NCBI GenBank assembly: GCA_031272005.1
Contig: JAISUQ010000112.1
Span: 1 to 8,783, forward strand
Source of the DNA: Coriobacteriales bacterium
GTDB lineage: Bacteria > Actinomycetota > Coriobacteriia > Coriobacteriales > UBA8131
DNA length: 8,783 nt
Reading direction: 5' to 3'
Part shown: positions 1 to 5,383 of the stretch, in pieces
Position numbering within the stretch: position 1 is the first letter of the stretch
Layout: each line of letters starts with the position of its first letter
Translations under genes and position numbers: made by a program
Notes under the pieces: model-generated
What the model was told of the DNA's origin: nothing
Database searches by the model: none
Seen by the model: only the letters and a program-made list of their open reading frames with translations

Positions 1-852
1 AGGCTTGGCGTTGCGCTGCTTGCGCCGGCGCAACTCACTGACAGCCGTTTCGTTGGTGGCGTCACAGGCCAGATGATAACCGCCCAGGCCTTTGAGCGCC
101 ACGATCCTCCCGGCTTGCAGCAGGTCGGCAACGCGGCGGATCAACGCCTGGCTGGACAACCGACCATCGGCCCGCAGCGTTTGGCCCTGCTCCAGCAGGC
201 TCAAGGCCGGGCCGCAGTCAAAGCAGGCGTTGGGCTGGGCATGAAAGCGCCGCTTTGCTGGATCGCTGTATTCCGCGGCGCAATCCGGGCACATCGCGAA
301 TTCGGCCATGGAGGTCCGGGGCCTGTCGTAGGGCAGAGCGTCGATAATCGTGAAGCGCGGGCCGCAATTGGTGCAGTTGATGAAGGGGTAGAGATAGCGT
401 CGGTCGGCAGGGTCAAACAGCTCCCGCAGGCAATCCGGGCAGGTGGCGATGTCTGGCGAGACGAGCGTACTGGCTGCGCTGTCGACAGCGGAGGGGAGGA
501 TACGAAAGCCTTTGACCATGCCGCCAGCCACAGGGTCAGGCGCAGCGCCCGAAACGTCATCAGCCGCAACGTCAGCCGCAGCGCCCGCCGCAGCGCCAGA
601 AACGTCATCAGCCGTATCCGCCAGCACTCTCACCGTGCAACTGTCGATACGGGCCGCCGGCGGCGCCTCAGCCTCAATGGCAGCGACAAAGTCCTCCAGC
701 ACCGCTGGCTCCCCACCGGCCTCGATATGCACGCCGTCGCCGGCATTGTTCACCCAACCGTCCAACCTGCGTTCTGTGGCCAGTCGATAAACAAAGGGGC
801 GGAAACCCACCCCTTGCACGATTCCCTGGATATGGATAGCCACGCGCTTCAT
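1..852 (-). CDS. hypF: HypF, [NiFe]-hydrogenase maturation carbamoyltransferase (N-terminal part, runs off left edge)
   Basis: HypF makes the thiocarbamoyl group on HypE from carbamoyl phosphate and ATP, the source of the cyanide ligands of [NiFe] hydrogenases (family knowledge). In the 284 codons visible, residues 1 to about 75 form an acylphosphatase domain: VQGVGFRPFVY carries Arg18, and WVNNAGDG carries Asn36, the expected catalytic pair. Four zinc-binding CxxC pairs follow at Cys138/141, 160/163, 188/191 and 210/213, with the exact 18-24-18 spacing of the family. The YrdC-like domain then begins (IVALKGLGGYHLACDA) and the sequence leaves the window. An Ala/Asp-rich linker at about 78-115, with an 8-residue repeat, makes the acylphosphatase-to-zinc-finger distance longer than in E. 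coli HypF. The ATG at 850-852 has no close Shine-Dalgarno; a TTG at 856-858, two codons upstream, sits 9 nt after AAGGG and may be the true start. It lies 38 nt downstream of nikR on the same strand, which fits nickel-enzyme biogenesis. Confidence 0.95.
   Translation of the reverse strand, partial: MKRVAIHIQGIVQGVGFRPFVYRLATERRLDGWVNNAGDGVHIEAGGEPAVLEDFVAAIEAEAPPAARIDSCTVRVLADTADDVSGAAAGAAADVAADDVSGAAPDPVAGGMVKGFRILPSAVDSAASTLVSPDIATCPDCLRELFDPADRRYLYPFINCTNCGPRFTIIDALPYDRPRTSMAEFAMCPDCAAEYSDPAKRRFHAQPNACFDCGPALSLLEQGQTLRADGRLSSQALIRRVADLLQAGRIVALKGLGGYHLACDATNETAVSELRRRKQRNAKP
543..614 (-). repeat. Degenerate 24-bp repeat inside hypF linker
   Basis: Two 24-bp copies at 543-566 and 591-614 differ at one base (550 C against 598 A). 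The 24 bp between them are built from the same sub-motifs. On the minus strand they encode ADDVSGAA at residues 81-88 and 97-104, separated by AGAAADVA at 89-96. The frame is kept, so this looks like a slippage-generated expansion of a flexible linker between the acylphosphatase domain and the zinc fingers. Confidence 0.8.
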
Positions 853-890
853 GGGCAAACCAGACCAACCCTTGCCGTTACTGCCGGCAC

Positions 891-1310
891 TTACAGAAAC
901 CGCCCGGTCGTGGTGGTGGTCAGTCGCCCATGCTTGACGCCCTTGACCCCGAGGATGGACTCGGCAATCGAGCGGATCTCGTCGCTGCGCCCTCGCATCG
1001 CCACCACCTCCAGACAATTGTGGGCGTCGAGATGGATGTGCATCGAGGCGATGATCCGGTCGTGATGCGAGTGCTGGATCTGATCCAGCTTGTTCTGCAG
1101 GTCGGAGGCATGGTGGTTGAAGACCAGCGTCAATGTACCGACGATCTCCTGCATCGGGTCGTCCCATTCCTCGTCGACCAGCGCGTCGCGCACCAGGTCG
1201 CGAATCACCTCCGAGCGGTTCTTGGCCAGGCCCCGGCGGGCGACGAGGTTGTCGAATTGCATCAGCAGCTCCTCCGGCATGGCCACGGAGAACCGCACCA
1301 GGTCACTCAT
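891..1310 (-). CDS. nikR: NikR-family nickel-responsive transcriptional regulator
   Basis: This 139-aa protein is the normal NikR length. The N-terminal ribbon-helix-helix DNA-binding domain occupies about residues 3-45: LVRFSVAMPEELLMQFD is the strand and first helix, and RSEVIRDLVRDAL is the second helix. The C-terminal ACT-like nickel domain holds the four high-affinity nickel ligands in the expected spacing: His80 in QHSHHD, His91 and His93 in MHIHLD, and Cys99 in HNCLE. These align with His76, His87, His89 and Cys95 of E. coli NikR. The protein is a nickel-dependent repressor of nickel uptake or nickel-enzyme genes (family knowledge). It starts 7 nt after the stop of the upstream 83-codon gene and is followed 38 nt later by hypF, so it probably regulates its own hydrogenase-maturation operon (inference). 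No strong Shine-Dalgarno precedes the ATG, suggesting translational coupling to the upstream gene. I found no clear GTATGA-N16-TCATAC-type operator. Confidence 0.95.
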   Translation of the reverse strand: MSDLVRFSVAMPEELLMQFDNLVARRGLAKNRSEVIRDLVRDALVDEEWDDPMQEIVGTLTLVFNHHASDLQNKLDQIQHSHHDRIIASMHIHLDAHNCLEVVAMRGRSDEIRSIAESILGVKGVKHGRLTTTTTGRFL

Positions 1311-1317
1311 ATTGGTC

Positions 1318-1569
1318 TCAGACCGCCTGGACCGTGACGCCGCCCACCGCTGCCTCTTCCTCCACGATGTCGGCGGCCTCCGAGAGCAAAGCCCGGACTT
1401 CGTCCAGCAGCGTCTGGGCTTCGCGCAGCTTGGCGGCCGTGCGCAGCTGTTCGCCGGACTCGGCGGTGTGATAGGCGCGATGGGTCCAGCGTCGCGTCAG
1501 CGCCACGGCCTCGTCAATCTGCTCGATGCTCGATTTGAACTGGCCGGTGTTGACTCCATTGGTACACAT
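1318..1569 (-). CDS. Small helical protein of unknown function between trxA and nikR
   Basis: This 83-aa protein is not recognised. It is acidic and almost entirely predicted helical after the first ten residues, with amphipathic heptad-like stretches (SSIEQIDEAVALTRRWTHRAYH, then LREAQTLLDEVRALLSEAADIVEEEAA) that would suit a two-helix coiled coil or antiparallel hairpin. There is one cysteine (Cys2), no signal peptide and no membrane segment. The start is well supported: AGGAG overlapping the trxA stop codon lies a few bases before the ATG, and the gene begins 8 nt after trxA ends. It ends 7 nt before nikR. Position argues for a cytoplasmic partner or adaptor of the nickel/hydrogenase or thioredoxin genes, but no function can be assigned from sequence. 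Confidence 0.75.
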   Translation of the reverse strand: MCTNGVNTGQFKSSIEQIDEAVALTRRWTHRAYHTAESGEQLRTAAKLREAQTLLDEVRALLSEAADIVEEEAAVGGVTVQAV

Positions 1570-1577
1570 ACCTACTC

Positions 1578-1901
1578 CTAGAAATAAGGCTCAAGCCGCT
1601 TGAGGATCTCCTCTTTGGAGGCAGCGCCGATGGAAACCGCAGCGGCCTCGCCATCCTTGAAGAGGATCAGCGTCGGAATCGACATCACCCGATAGCGTTG
1701 AGCGATCTCGTTTTGTTCATCGACATTCAATTTGCCTACGGAGATGATGTCGCTCTTCTCCGCAGCAATCTGATCGACGATGGGGGAGACGGCTCGACAG
1801 GGGCCGCACCACGAAGCCCAGAAGTCCACCAAGAACGGCTTCGGCGACTGCAGCACGGTGGCCTCAAAATTTGTGGTTGTGAGCTCAACGGCATTGGACA
1901 T
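1578..1901 (-). CDS. trxA: Thioredoxin
   Basis: This 107-aa protein is the standard length of single-domain thioredoxin, a cytoplasmic protein-disulfide reductant recycled by thioredoxin reductase. The redox site WCGPC is at residues 31-35 with Cys32 and Cys35, preceded by the buried Asp26 (LVDFWASWCGPC). The cis-proline loop SIPT holds Pro76, and the conserved FKDGE turn follows. A strong Shine-Dalgarno (GAAAGGA on the minus strand, 1911-1917) lies at good spacing before the ATG and settles the start. It is the first gene of the leftward unit trxA - small protein - nikR - hypF, and is divergent from the UDG-like gene across a 113-nt gap. Being upstream of nickel genes, it may supply reducing power for metallocentre cysteines or oxygen-stress repair (inference). 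Confidence 0.96.
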   Translation of the reverse strand: MSNAVELTTTNFEATVLQSPKPFLVDFWASWCGPCRAVSPIVDQIAAEKSDIISVGKLNVDEQNEIAQRYRVMSIPTLILFKDGEAAAVSIGAASKEEILKRLEPYF

Positions 1902-2014
1902 GGTCAGTGCTCCTTTCGGTTGCGATGTGCTATTCAGGATAACACGAATTCACAGGTTCGTAACCCTGAACTTGGAAAACTTGCAAAACGTCCGATAAGC
2001 GTTAGGATAAGCCC
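1902..2014. promoter_or_regulatory. Divergent intergenic region with imperfect inverted repeat
   Basis: This gap must hold the promoters for trxA (left) and the UDG-like gene (right). It contains a nested inverted repeat at 1933-1970: outer arms TTCAGG (1933-1938) and CCTGAA (1965-1970), inner arms ACGAA (1944-1948) and TTCGT (1957-1961), nearly sharing a centre. That suits a dimeric regulator's operator, though a hairpin is also possible. A weak leftward -10-like TATCCT lies inside it on the minus strand. For the rightward gene, TAGGA at 2003-2007 is a plausible Shine-Dalgarno 7 nt before the ATG. I could not fix a confident -35/-10 pair for either direction. Confidence 0.4.
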
Positions 2015-2530
2015 ATGACTGACTCATTATCAACTGTGGAATTGGGCCTGCAGCCGTTTGCGGGGTATCTGGCGGGCTGCCCCGAGACTCTGGTGCTGGT
2101 CATCAAGGGTCAGGCCGGTGCCGCCGAGGCCGGTGGCGGCAAGCCCTTCAGCGGCCCGGACGGCGAGGCCCTGGACAAGGCTCTGAGCGCCCTGGGCTGG
2201 TCGGCGGGAGGCTGGCTGGGCGTCCTGCTGACAGCACCGGGGCTGGAGCCGCTGAGCGCCGAGCAACTCCGGCTGCTTTGCGAAATCGTCGACCCGCTGC
2301 TGATCATCGCCCTGGATGAGGTCGCCCGGCAATCCCTGCGGGAGGCCTTTGCGCGGCCGCGCCCCGGACTGGCGGCCGACTTTGAGCCCGGCGCGCGCAG
2401 CCAGATGCTCGGCCGCGTTTTTGTCAGCGTCGATGGTTTCGAATCCTCGCTTGCCGACCAAGCCGCCAAACAACGCTGCTGGGCGCAGCTGAAACAGGCT
2501 GCAAAACAGACCGTACACGAATTTTCTTGA
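2015..2530 (+). CDS. Uracil-DNA-glycosylase-like fold protein, probably catalytically degenerate
   Basis: This 171-aa protein has no strong family signature by eye, but its whole order of motifs follows family-4-type uracil-DNA glycosylases. VLVIKGQAGAAEAGGGKPF (27-45) then SGPDGEALDKALSALGW (46-62) corresponds to the VGEAPG..E..GrPFvGraG..Ldk.L..iG segment. LCEIVDPLLIIALDEVARQSL (88-108) matches the C...i..i.P.viiaLG..A...L segment. GRVFVSVDGFESSLADQ..KQRCWAQLK (133-160) sits where the family has the HPSxLL loop and the final W..L helix. Key residues are altered: GEAPG becomes GQAG, the HPS motif becomes FES, and only three cysteines (22, 89, 155) remain instead of the four Fe-S ligands. It is therefore probably not an active glycosylase and may be a binding or structural derivative. 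No profile search was possible, so homology is inference. The ATG at 2015 follows TAGGA by 7 nt. It is divergent from trxA and upstream of the ferredoxin gene. Confidence 0.75.
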   Translation: MTDSLSTVELGLQPFAGYLAGCPETLVLVIKGQAGAAEAGGGKPFSGPDGEALDKALSALGWSAGGWLGVLLTAPGLEPLSAEQLRLLCEIVDPLLIIALDEVARQSLREAFARPRPGLAADFEPGARSQMLGRVFVSVDGFESSLADQAAKQRCWAQLKQAAKQTVHEFS

Positions 2531-2548
2531 AAACCTTGGAAAAACCTA

Positions 2549-2577
2549 TTGCCTATATTGCTGCTTTCCTTTATATT
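2549..2577 (+). promoter_or_regulatory. Sigma70-type promoter for the ferredoxin gene
   Basis: TTGCCT (2549-2554) and TATATT (2572-2577) are separated by exactly 17 bp, matching the -35 and -10 consensus at 4/6 and 5/6 positions. They lie in the only AT-rich stretch between the UDG-like gene and the ferredoxin. Transcription would start near 2584, giving a leader of roughly 60 nt. A short perfect palindrome TTCGC-G-GCGAA (2576-2586) straddles the expected start site and could be an operator. Confidence 0.6.
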
Positions 2578-2642
2578 CGCGGCGAACGGAATAGACCGAT
2601 TTGCCGAATCCTGGTGGATTTGGGCTGAGAGAGGAGCAAGAA

Positions 2643-2831
2643 ATGCCCCGTCCAATCATCAACACCGACGAGTGCACCGGTTGTGGCATCTGCGTGGACA
2701 CCTGTCCACAGGATGTCTTGGACATCGTCCGCGACACTGCCACAGTGGTCAACGAGGACGCCTGCATCGCCTGTGGCGACTGCATGGAGGAGTGCCCGAT
2801 GGGCGCCATTGAGGAGATCGAGGAAGATTAG
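2643..2831 (+). CDS. Small 2[4Fe-4S] ferredoxin
   Basis: This 62-aa protein is a clostridial-type ferredoxin, a low-potential cytoplasmic electron carrier. Two cluster motifs are intact: CTGCGICVDTCP with Cys11, 14, 17 and 21, and CIACGDCMEECP with Cys41, 44, 47 and 51. The last cysteine of each motif binds the other cluster in this fold. The tail is very acidic (EEIEED). The start at 2643 is chosen because GAGGAG (2631-2636) precedes it by 6 nt and MPRPIINTDEC is the usual ferredoxin beginning; an in-frame GTG/ATG-type extension to 2601 would read through that ribosome site. It appears to be a single-gene transcript, with its own promoter upstream and a strong terminator directly after. Possible partners include the hydrogenase implied by hypF and nikR (inference). 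Confidence 0.96.
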   Translation: MPRPIINTDECTGCGICVDTCPQDVLDIVRDTATVVNEDACIACGDCMEECPMGAIEEIEED

Positions 2832-2845
2832 TCGACTGTTGCGCC

Positions 2846-2901
2846 AGGCCCCGCCGCAGCGTCGCCGGCAGGCGATGCTGCGGCGGGGCCTGTGTTGTTT
2901 T
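2846..2901 (+). terminator. Strong intrinsic terminator after the ferredoxin gene
   Basis: AGGCCCCGCCGCAGC (2846-2860) pairs perfectly with 2877-2891. Inside it a G-T wobble and a further TCGCC/GGCGA stem close a GGCA tetraloop, giving about 21 paired positions. The T-rich run GTGTTGTTTT (2892-2901) follows. The stem starts 14 nt after the ferredoxin stop. It isolates the ferredoxin transcript from the tad operon. Confidence 0.93.
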
Positions 2902-3021
2902 AGGCGTCGACCGTTCAGGCTGCGATTCGCGCCGTTCGCCAGTTACACTAGCTTAAAATTAATAGATACCCCTATTCATCTGTAGTAGTTTCAACTGCTC
3001 ATCTTTGGGCTTGCTGTCCAG

Positions 3022-3036
3022 CCGATTCAGAATCGG
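3022..3036. promoter_or_regulatory. Perfect 15-bp palindrome, candidate operator
   Basis: CCGATTC-A-GAATCGG has 7-bp arms around one central base. With a 1-nt loop it is a poor RNA hairpin and no T-run follows, so a DNA-binding site for a dimeric regulator is more likely than a terminator. It overlaps the first unit of the 11-bp-periodic array. Confidence 0.45.
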
Positions 3037-3090
3037 TTTGGAATCCGCTCAACATCCATTCATAGACGGTTCATGTCAGGTTCAGACTTC
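3025..3090 (+). repeat. 11-bp-periodic direct repeats (RTTCA-type), candidate OmpR/PhoB-family operator
   Basis: Pentamers spaced exactly 11 bp apart read ATTCA (3025), GTTTG (3036), GCTCA (3047), ATTCA (3058), GTTCA (3069) and GTTCA (3080). The first three units also share ATC[CG] at unit positions 8-11. One repeat per helical turn in direct orientation is how OmpR/PhoB-family response regulators bind, and GTTCA at 11-bp intervals resembles actinobacterial PhoP boxes (GTTCACC direct repeats). It ends 81 nt before the chosen cpaB start. The pattern was found by eye; regulator identity is inference. Confidence 0.5.
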
Positions 3091-3160
3091 TGGCATGGCA
3101 GACCTTGCGCCCAGACGCCATACTGAGCCCCGCTGAAAAACGATGTCTGGCAACAAGGGC

Positions 3161-3166
3161 AGGTGG
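3161..3166 (+). promoter_or_regulatory. Ribosome binding site deciding the cpaB start
   Basis: AGGTGG lies 5 nt before the GTG at 3172. The competing GTG at 3163 would itself be part of this site and has only AAGGG at a 3-nt spacing, so 3172 is preferred. Confidence 0.55.
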
Positions 3167-3171
3167 AACTG

Positions 3172-4095
3172 GTGAGTAAGACCCGAAAAAGACTGATAGT
3201 GTCGCTGCTTTGCGGCCTGGCCGCCGCGCTGGCCATGGCCTTATATGCCTCCGGGATCCGTGCCGAGGCCGCCCAATCCCGGCAGAGTGCCCTGGCGGCC
3301 TACGGTGGTGAGCAGGTGGAGGTCTTTGTCGCCACCCGCGACATCGCCGTCGGTGAGACTTTGAGCAGCGAGAACGCCAGTCGTATGATCTGGCTGGCCG
3401 CATTGCTGCCGGCTGAGACCCTGATGTCGGATACGGAGGTCTACGGGCAGACGGTCGCCGTGCCGATACTGGCCAACGAGCCCATTTCGGCAGCCAAGCT
3501 GGGCAGCGTGGCTGCACCAGTGACGGTGCCGGAGGGCTACTGCGCGGTCAGCATCCCGTCGGAGGACGTGCTGGCGGTGGGCGGGGCAATTCATCCGGGC
3601 GCGATAGTCATGGTCTATTCGGCTGGTGCCGATGCCGTCAGCCTGATTGCCGCCAACACCCTGGTGCTGGCAACCAGCAACGGCAATGAAGCCCTGGCCC
3701 AGGGCTCCACCGACATCTTCGGCAACTCCACCACCACCAAGGCGTTGAGCTGGGTAACCCTGGCTGTGACGCCGGAACAGGTGCAGGAGTTGATTGCCGC
3801 CTCCCGGGGTCGCAGTCTGTATCTGGTGCTGCCGGGCGCCGGCGTTGAATTGGCAGATTTGGCAACACCAACGCCATCCGCAGACGCATCCATGACAGAC
3901 GAGGATGAGGTTGCCGATCCTGCCGGAGCCGCCAGCACGTCCAACCCGGAAGCGACAGGCGAGCCCGGGGCTTTGGATGCAACGGCCAGCACCTCCGAGG
4001 CTGCCGGCGCCAATGAGGCTGCTGCAGCTACCGGCGCCAGCACTGCAACCAACAGCAACACGCGACCGCAAAGCGGTGGTGATTCAGATGAGTGA
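3172..4095 (+). CDS. cpaB: CpaB/RcpC-like Flp pilus assembly protein (SAF domain)
   Basis: This is a 307-aa envelope protein of the Tad/Flp pilus, thought in the family to act in the periplasm or cell wall beside the secretion channel. It has a short basic start (SKTRKR), one N-terminal membrane anchor at about 8-29 (LIVSLLCGLAAALAMALYA), then the SAF domain at about 46-113 with the hallmark VEVFVATRDIAVGETLSSEN and later VPILANEPISAAKLG. An RcpC-like beta-rich domain follows to about residue 225 (AVSIPSEDVLAVGGAIHPGAIVMVYS; WVTLAVTPEQVQELI). The last 80 or so residues are a low-complexity Ala/Ser/Thr/Glu tail, probably disordered. The start chosen is GTG 3172 behind AGGTGG; GTG 3163 would add three residues. 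It is the first gene of the tad operon and its end overlaps cpaE by 8 nt (ATGAGTGA). Confidence 0.88.
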   Translation: MSKTRKRLIVSLLCGLAAALAMALYASGIRAEAAQSRQSALAAYGGEQVEVFVATRDIAVGETLSSENASRMIWLAALLPAETLMSDTEVYGQTVAVPILANEPISAAKLGSVAAPVTVPEGYCAVSIPSEDVLAVGGAIHPGAIVMVYSAGADAVSLIAANTLVLATSNGNEALAQGSTDIFGNSTTTKALSWVTLAVTPEQVQELIAASRGRSLYLVLPGAGVELADLATPTPSADASMTDEDEVADPAGAASTSNPEATGEPGALDATASTSEAAGANEAAAATGASTATNSNTRPQSGGDSDE

Positions 4096-5383
4096 GCAGG
4101 TCGTGGCCTATGCCTTTCTCCCGTCTGAAGGCGCTCAACAGGCAAATACAGCCACGTGCTACTATACTAGCTATGAATGCCGTAACGACCTGCAATCGGC
4201 CTCAGCCAGCGTTCAGGCAGTGGTCTGCGCGCCCTATGGCGAAATCAGTCCAATCAATCTGGCGGCAGCCTTGATTCAGGACGTCCCGGATCGTGATGTC
4301 TATCTCCTCGAGCAACAACCTACCAGCTCACTGGTCAACCGTTCGCGTCTGGCCGGTATCCGCGGCATCATCAACCATCAGCAGATGGCGCGGATGCTGG
4401 GCGATATGACGTTATCCCCACAGCCGGCCCGGTACGCCCCGGTGCTGTCAAACCTTCTTCCGCTGCCGGCAACACCGGCGCGCACCGGGCCGGCTGACGC
4501 TGTTGTGTCCTCTCCGCAGCTTGTTGCGCCGCCGCCGGTACAACCGGAAGCTGGTGGCGAAGCCGGAGTAGTGGTGGGCGTCTTTTCCGGACGTGGCGGC
4601 GTCGGCAAGTCCACGCTCACGGTGATGCTGGCTGCCCTGGCTTATCTGCAGGGGTTGCGGGTAGCCCTGCTCGATCTGGACTTACAGTTTGGTGACATCG
4701 GCTTTCTCGTCGGCCATGAAGACCAGCTGCAATGCCAGCGGCTCAATCTGGCCGTGTTGCCCAGCCAGCTTCCGGGCGTCGAGGCAGCTGCCCCCCGCTT
4801 CTTGCTGGTCGAAGCCCCCGAGCATCCAGAAGAAGCCGAAGCCCATGCCAGCGAACTGACCTCTACCTTAAGCCGCCTGTCTGCCAGTTACGATCTGGTG
4901 TTGCTGAATACCGGCAGCTTCTGGAATGGCACCCACGCTGTCATCGCCAGAGCCTGTGACTTCCTGATTCTGTTGATGGATCAGCGTCTGTCTTCGATTC
5001 AGGGCTGCAAGCGGGCGGTGGAGCTCTGCGAGCGCCTGGAGGTGCCCTCCAGCCGTCTGCTCTATGCCCTCAACGGCTGTGGACGCAACGCCGCCATCAG
5101 CGTTGCCGACGCCTCGCTGGCTCTGGGCAACGTTGAGCTGCTGGCTTTGCGCGATGGTGGCCGGCTGGTCGATGAGCTGCTGTCAATCGGTTGCCCGTTG
5201 GAGCTGGCAGGCAGTGCCAACCCCTTCAGTGTTTCTGTTGCCGAGCTGCTCCACCAGTTGCTGCCAGCCTGTGGCAGCTTGCAGCCCGAGGCTCAGCCAA
5301 CCCGTCCCAGCCAGGTCGGGCAGTTGTTCAACCTCTCGGCTTTTGCCGGCATCTTCAGAGGGCTGCGTAATGTCGCTTCTTGA
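4088..5383 (+). CDS. cpaE: CpaE-like pilus assembly ATPase (MinD/ParA family with pseudo-receiver domain)
   Basis: This is a 431-aa CpaE/TadZ-type protein, which positions Tad machinery at the membrane in studied species. Residues 1-105 look like a degenerate receiver domain ending in RSRLAGIRGIINHQQMARML. A Pro-rich linker (107-158) leads to a MinD/ParA ATPase at about 160-400. The P-loop SGRGGVGKST (167-176) keeps Lys174, but the signature lysine of the deviant Walker A motif is Arg169. The second motif LLDLDLQFGDIGFLVG (194-209) is typical of CpaE. The Walker B position reads LVLLNTG, with Asn274 where Asp is usual, so ATP hydrolysis may be weak. A C-terminal tail (NLSAFAGIFRGLRNVA) may be an amphipathic membrane-targeting helix (inference). 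The start ATG at 4088 overlaps the cpaB end; an in-frame extension upstream would run inside cpaB and is not credible. It overlaps cpaF by 14 nt. Confidence 0.88.
   Translation: MSEQVVAYAFLPSEGAQQANTATCYYTSYECRNDLQSASASVQAVVCAPYGEISPINLAAALIQDVPDRDVYLLEQQPTSSLVNRSRLAGIRGIINHQQMARMLGDMTLSPQPARYAPVLSNLLPLPATPARTGPADAVVSSPQLVAPPPVQPEAGGEAGVVVGVFSGRGGVGKSTLTVMLAALAYLQGLRVALLDLDLQFGDIGFLVGHEDQLQCQRLNLAVLPSQLPGVEAAAPRFLLVEAPEHPEEAEAHASELTSTLSRLSASYDLVLLNTGSFWNGTHAVIARACDFLILLMDQRLSSIQGCKRAVELCERLEVPSSRLLYALNGCGRNAAISVADASLALGNVELLALRDGGRLVDELLSIGCPLELAGSANPFSVSVAELLHQLLPACGSLQPEAQPTRPSQVGQLFNLSAFAGIFRGLRNVAS

Larger units (their letters stand above)
2902..3171 (+). promoter_or_regulatory. Regulatory intergenic region upstream of the tad operon
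   Basis: These 270 bp contain no convincing gene. An AT-rich island (2953-2968, including TTAAAATTAATAGATA) is the likeliest promoter core, but I could not pair a good -35 with it. A short inverted repeat AATAG/CTATT (2961-2965 and 2972-2976) overlaps it. Downstream lie the 15-bp palindrome and the 11-bp-periodic repeats listed separately. A weak CATACT (3119-3124) is another possible -10 closer to cpaB. Confidence 0.45.

Noticed and set aside
73..1065. 330-codon plus-strand open frame opposite hypF and nikR
   Set aside because: It is antisense to two clearly recognised genes; GC-rich codon bias leaves long open antisense frames. It has no family features or ribosome site.
2110..2655. 181-codon minus-strand frame opposite the UDG-like gene
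   Set aside because: It crosses the ferredoxin promoter and start, is Ser/Arg/Ala-rich, and the plus-strand protein has better composition and a UDG-like motif order.
2601..2831. 76-aa version of the ferredoxin
   Set aside because: It would include the GAGGAG ribosome site in its coding sequence; the ATG at 2643 gives the standard ferredoxin length.
2846..2901. Structured RNA or riboswitch
   Set aside because: A single long perfect GC stem with a T-run directly after a stop codon is explained fully by intrinsic termination.
3241..4071. 276-codon minus-strand frame opposite cpaB
   Set aside because: Antisense shadow with Gly/Cys/His-rich composition and no recognisable motif.
3905..5383. 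Longer 492-aa version of CpaE starting inside cpaB
   Set aside because: The first 61 codons read the cpaB tail in another frame; MSEQ at 4088 overlapping the cpaB stop is the natural coupled start.
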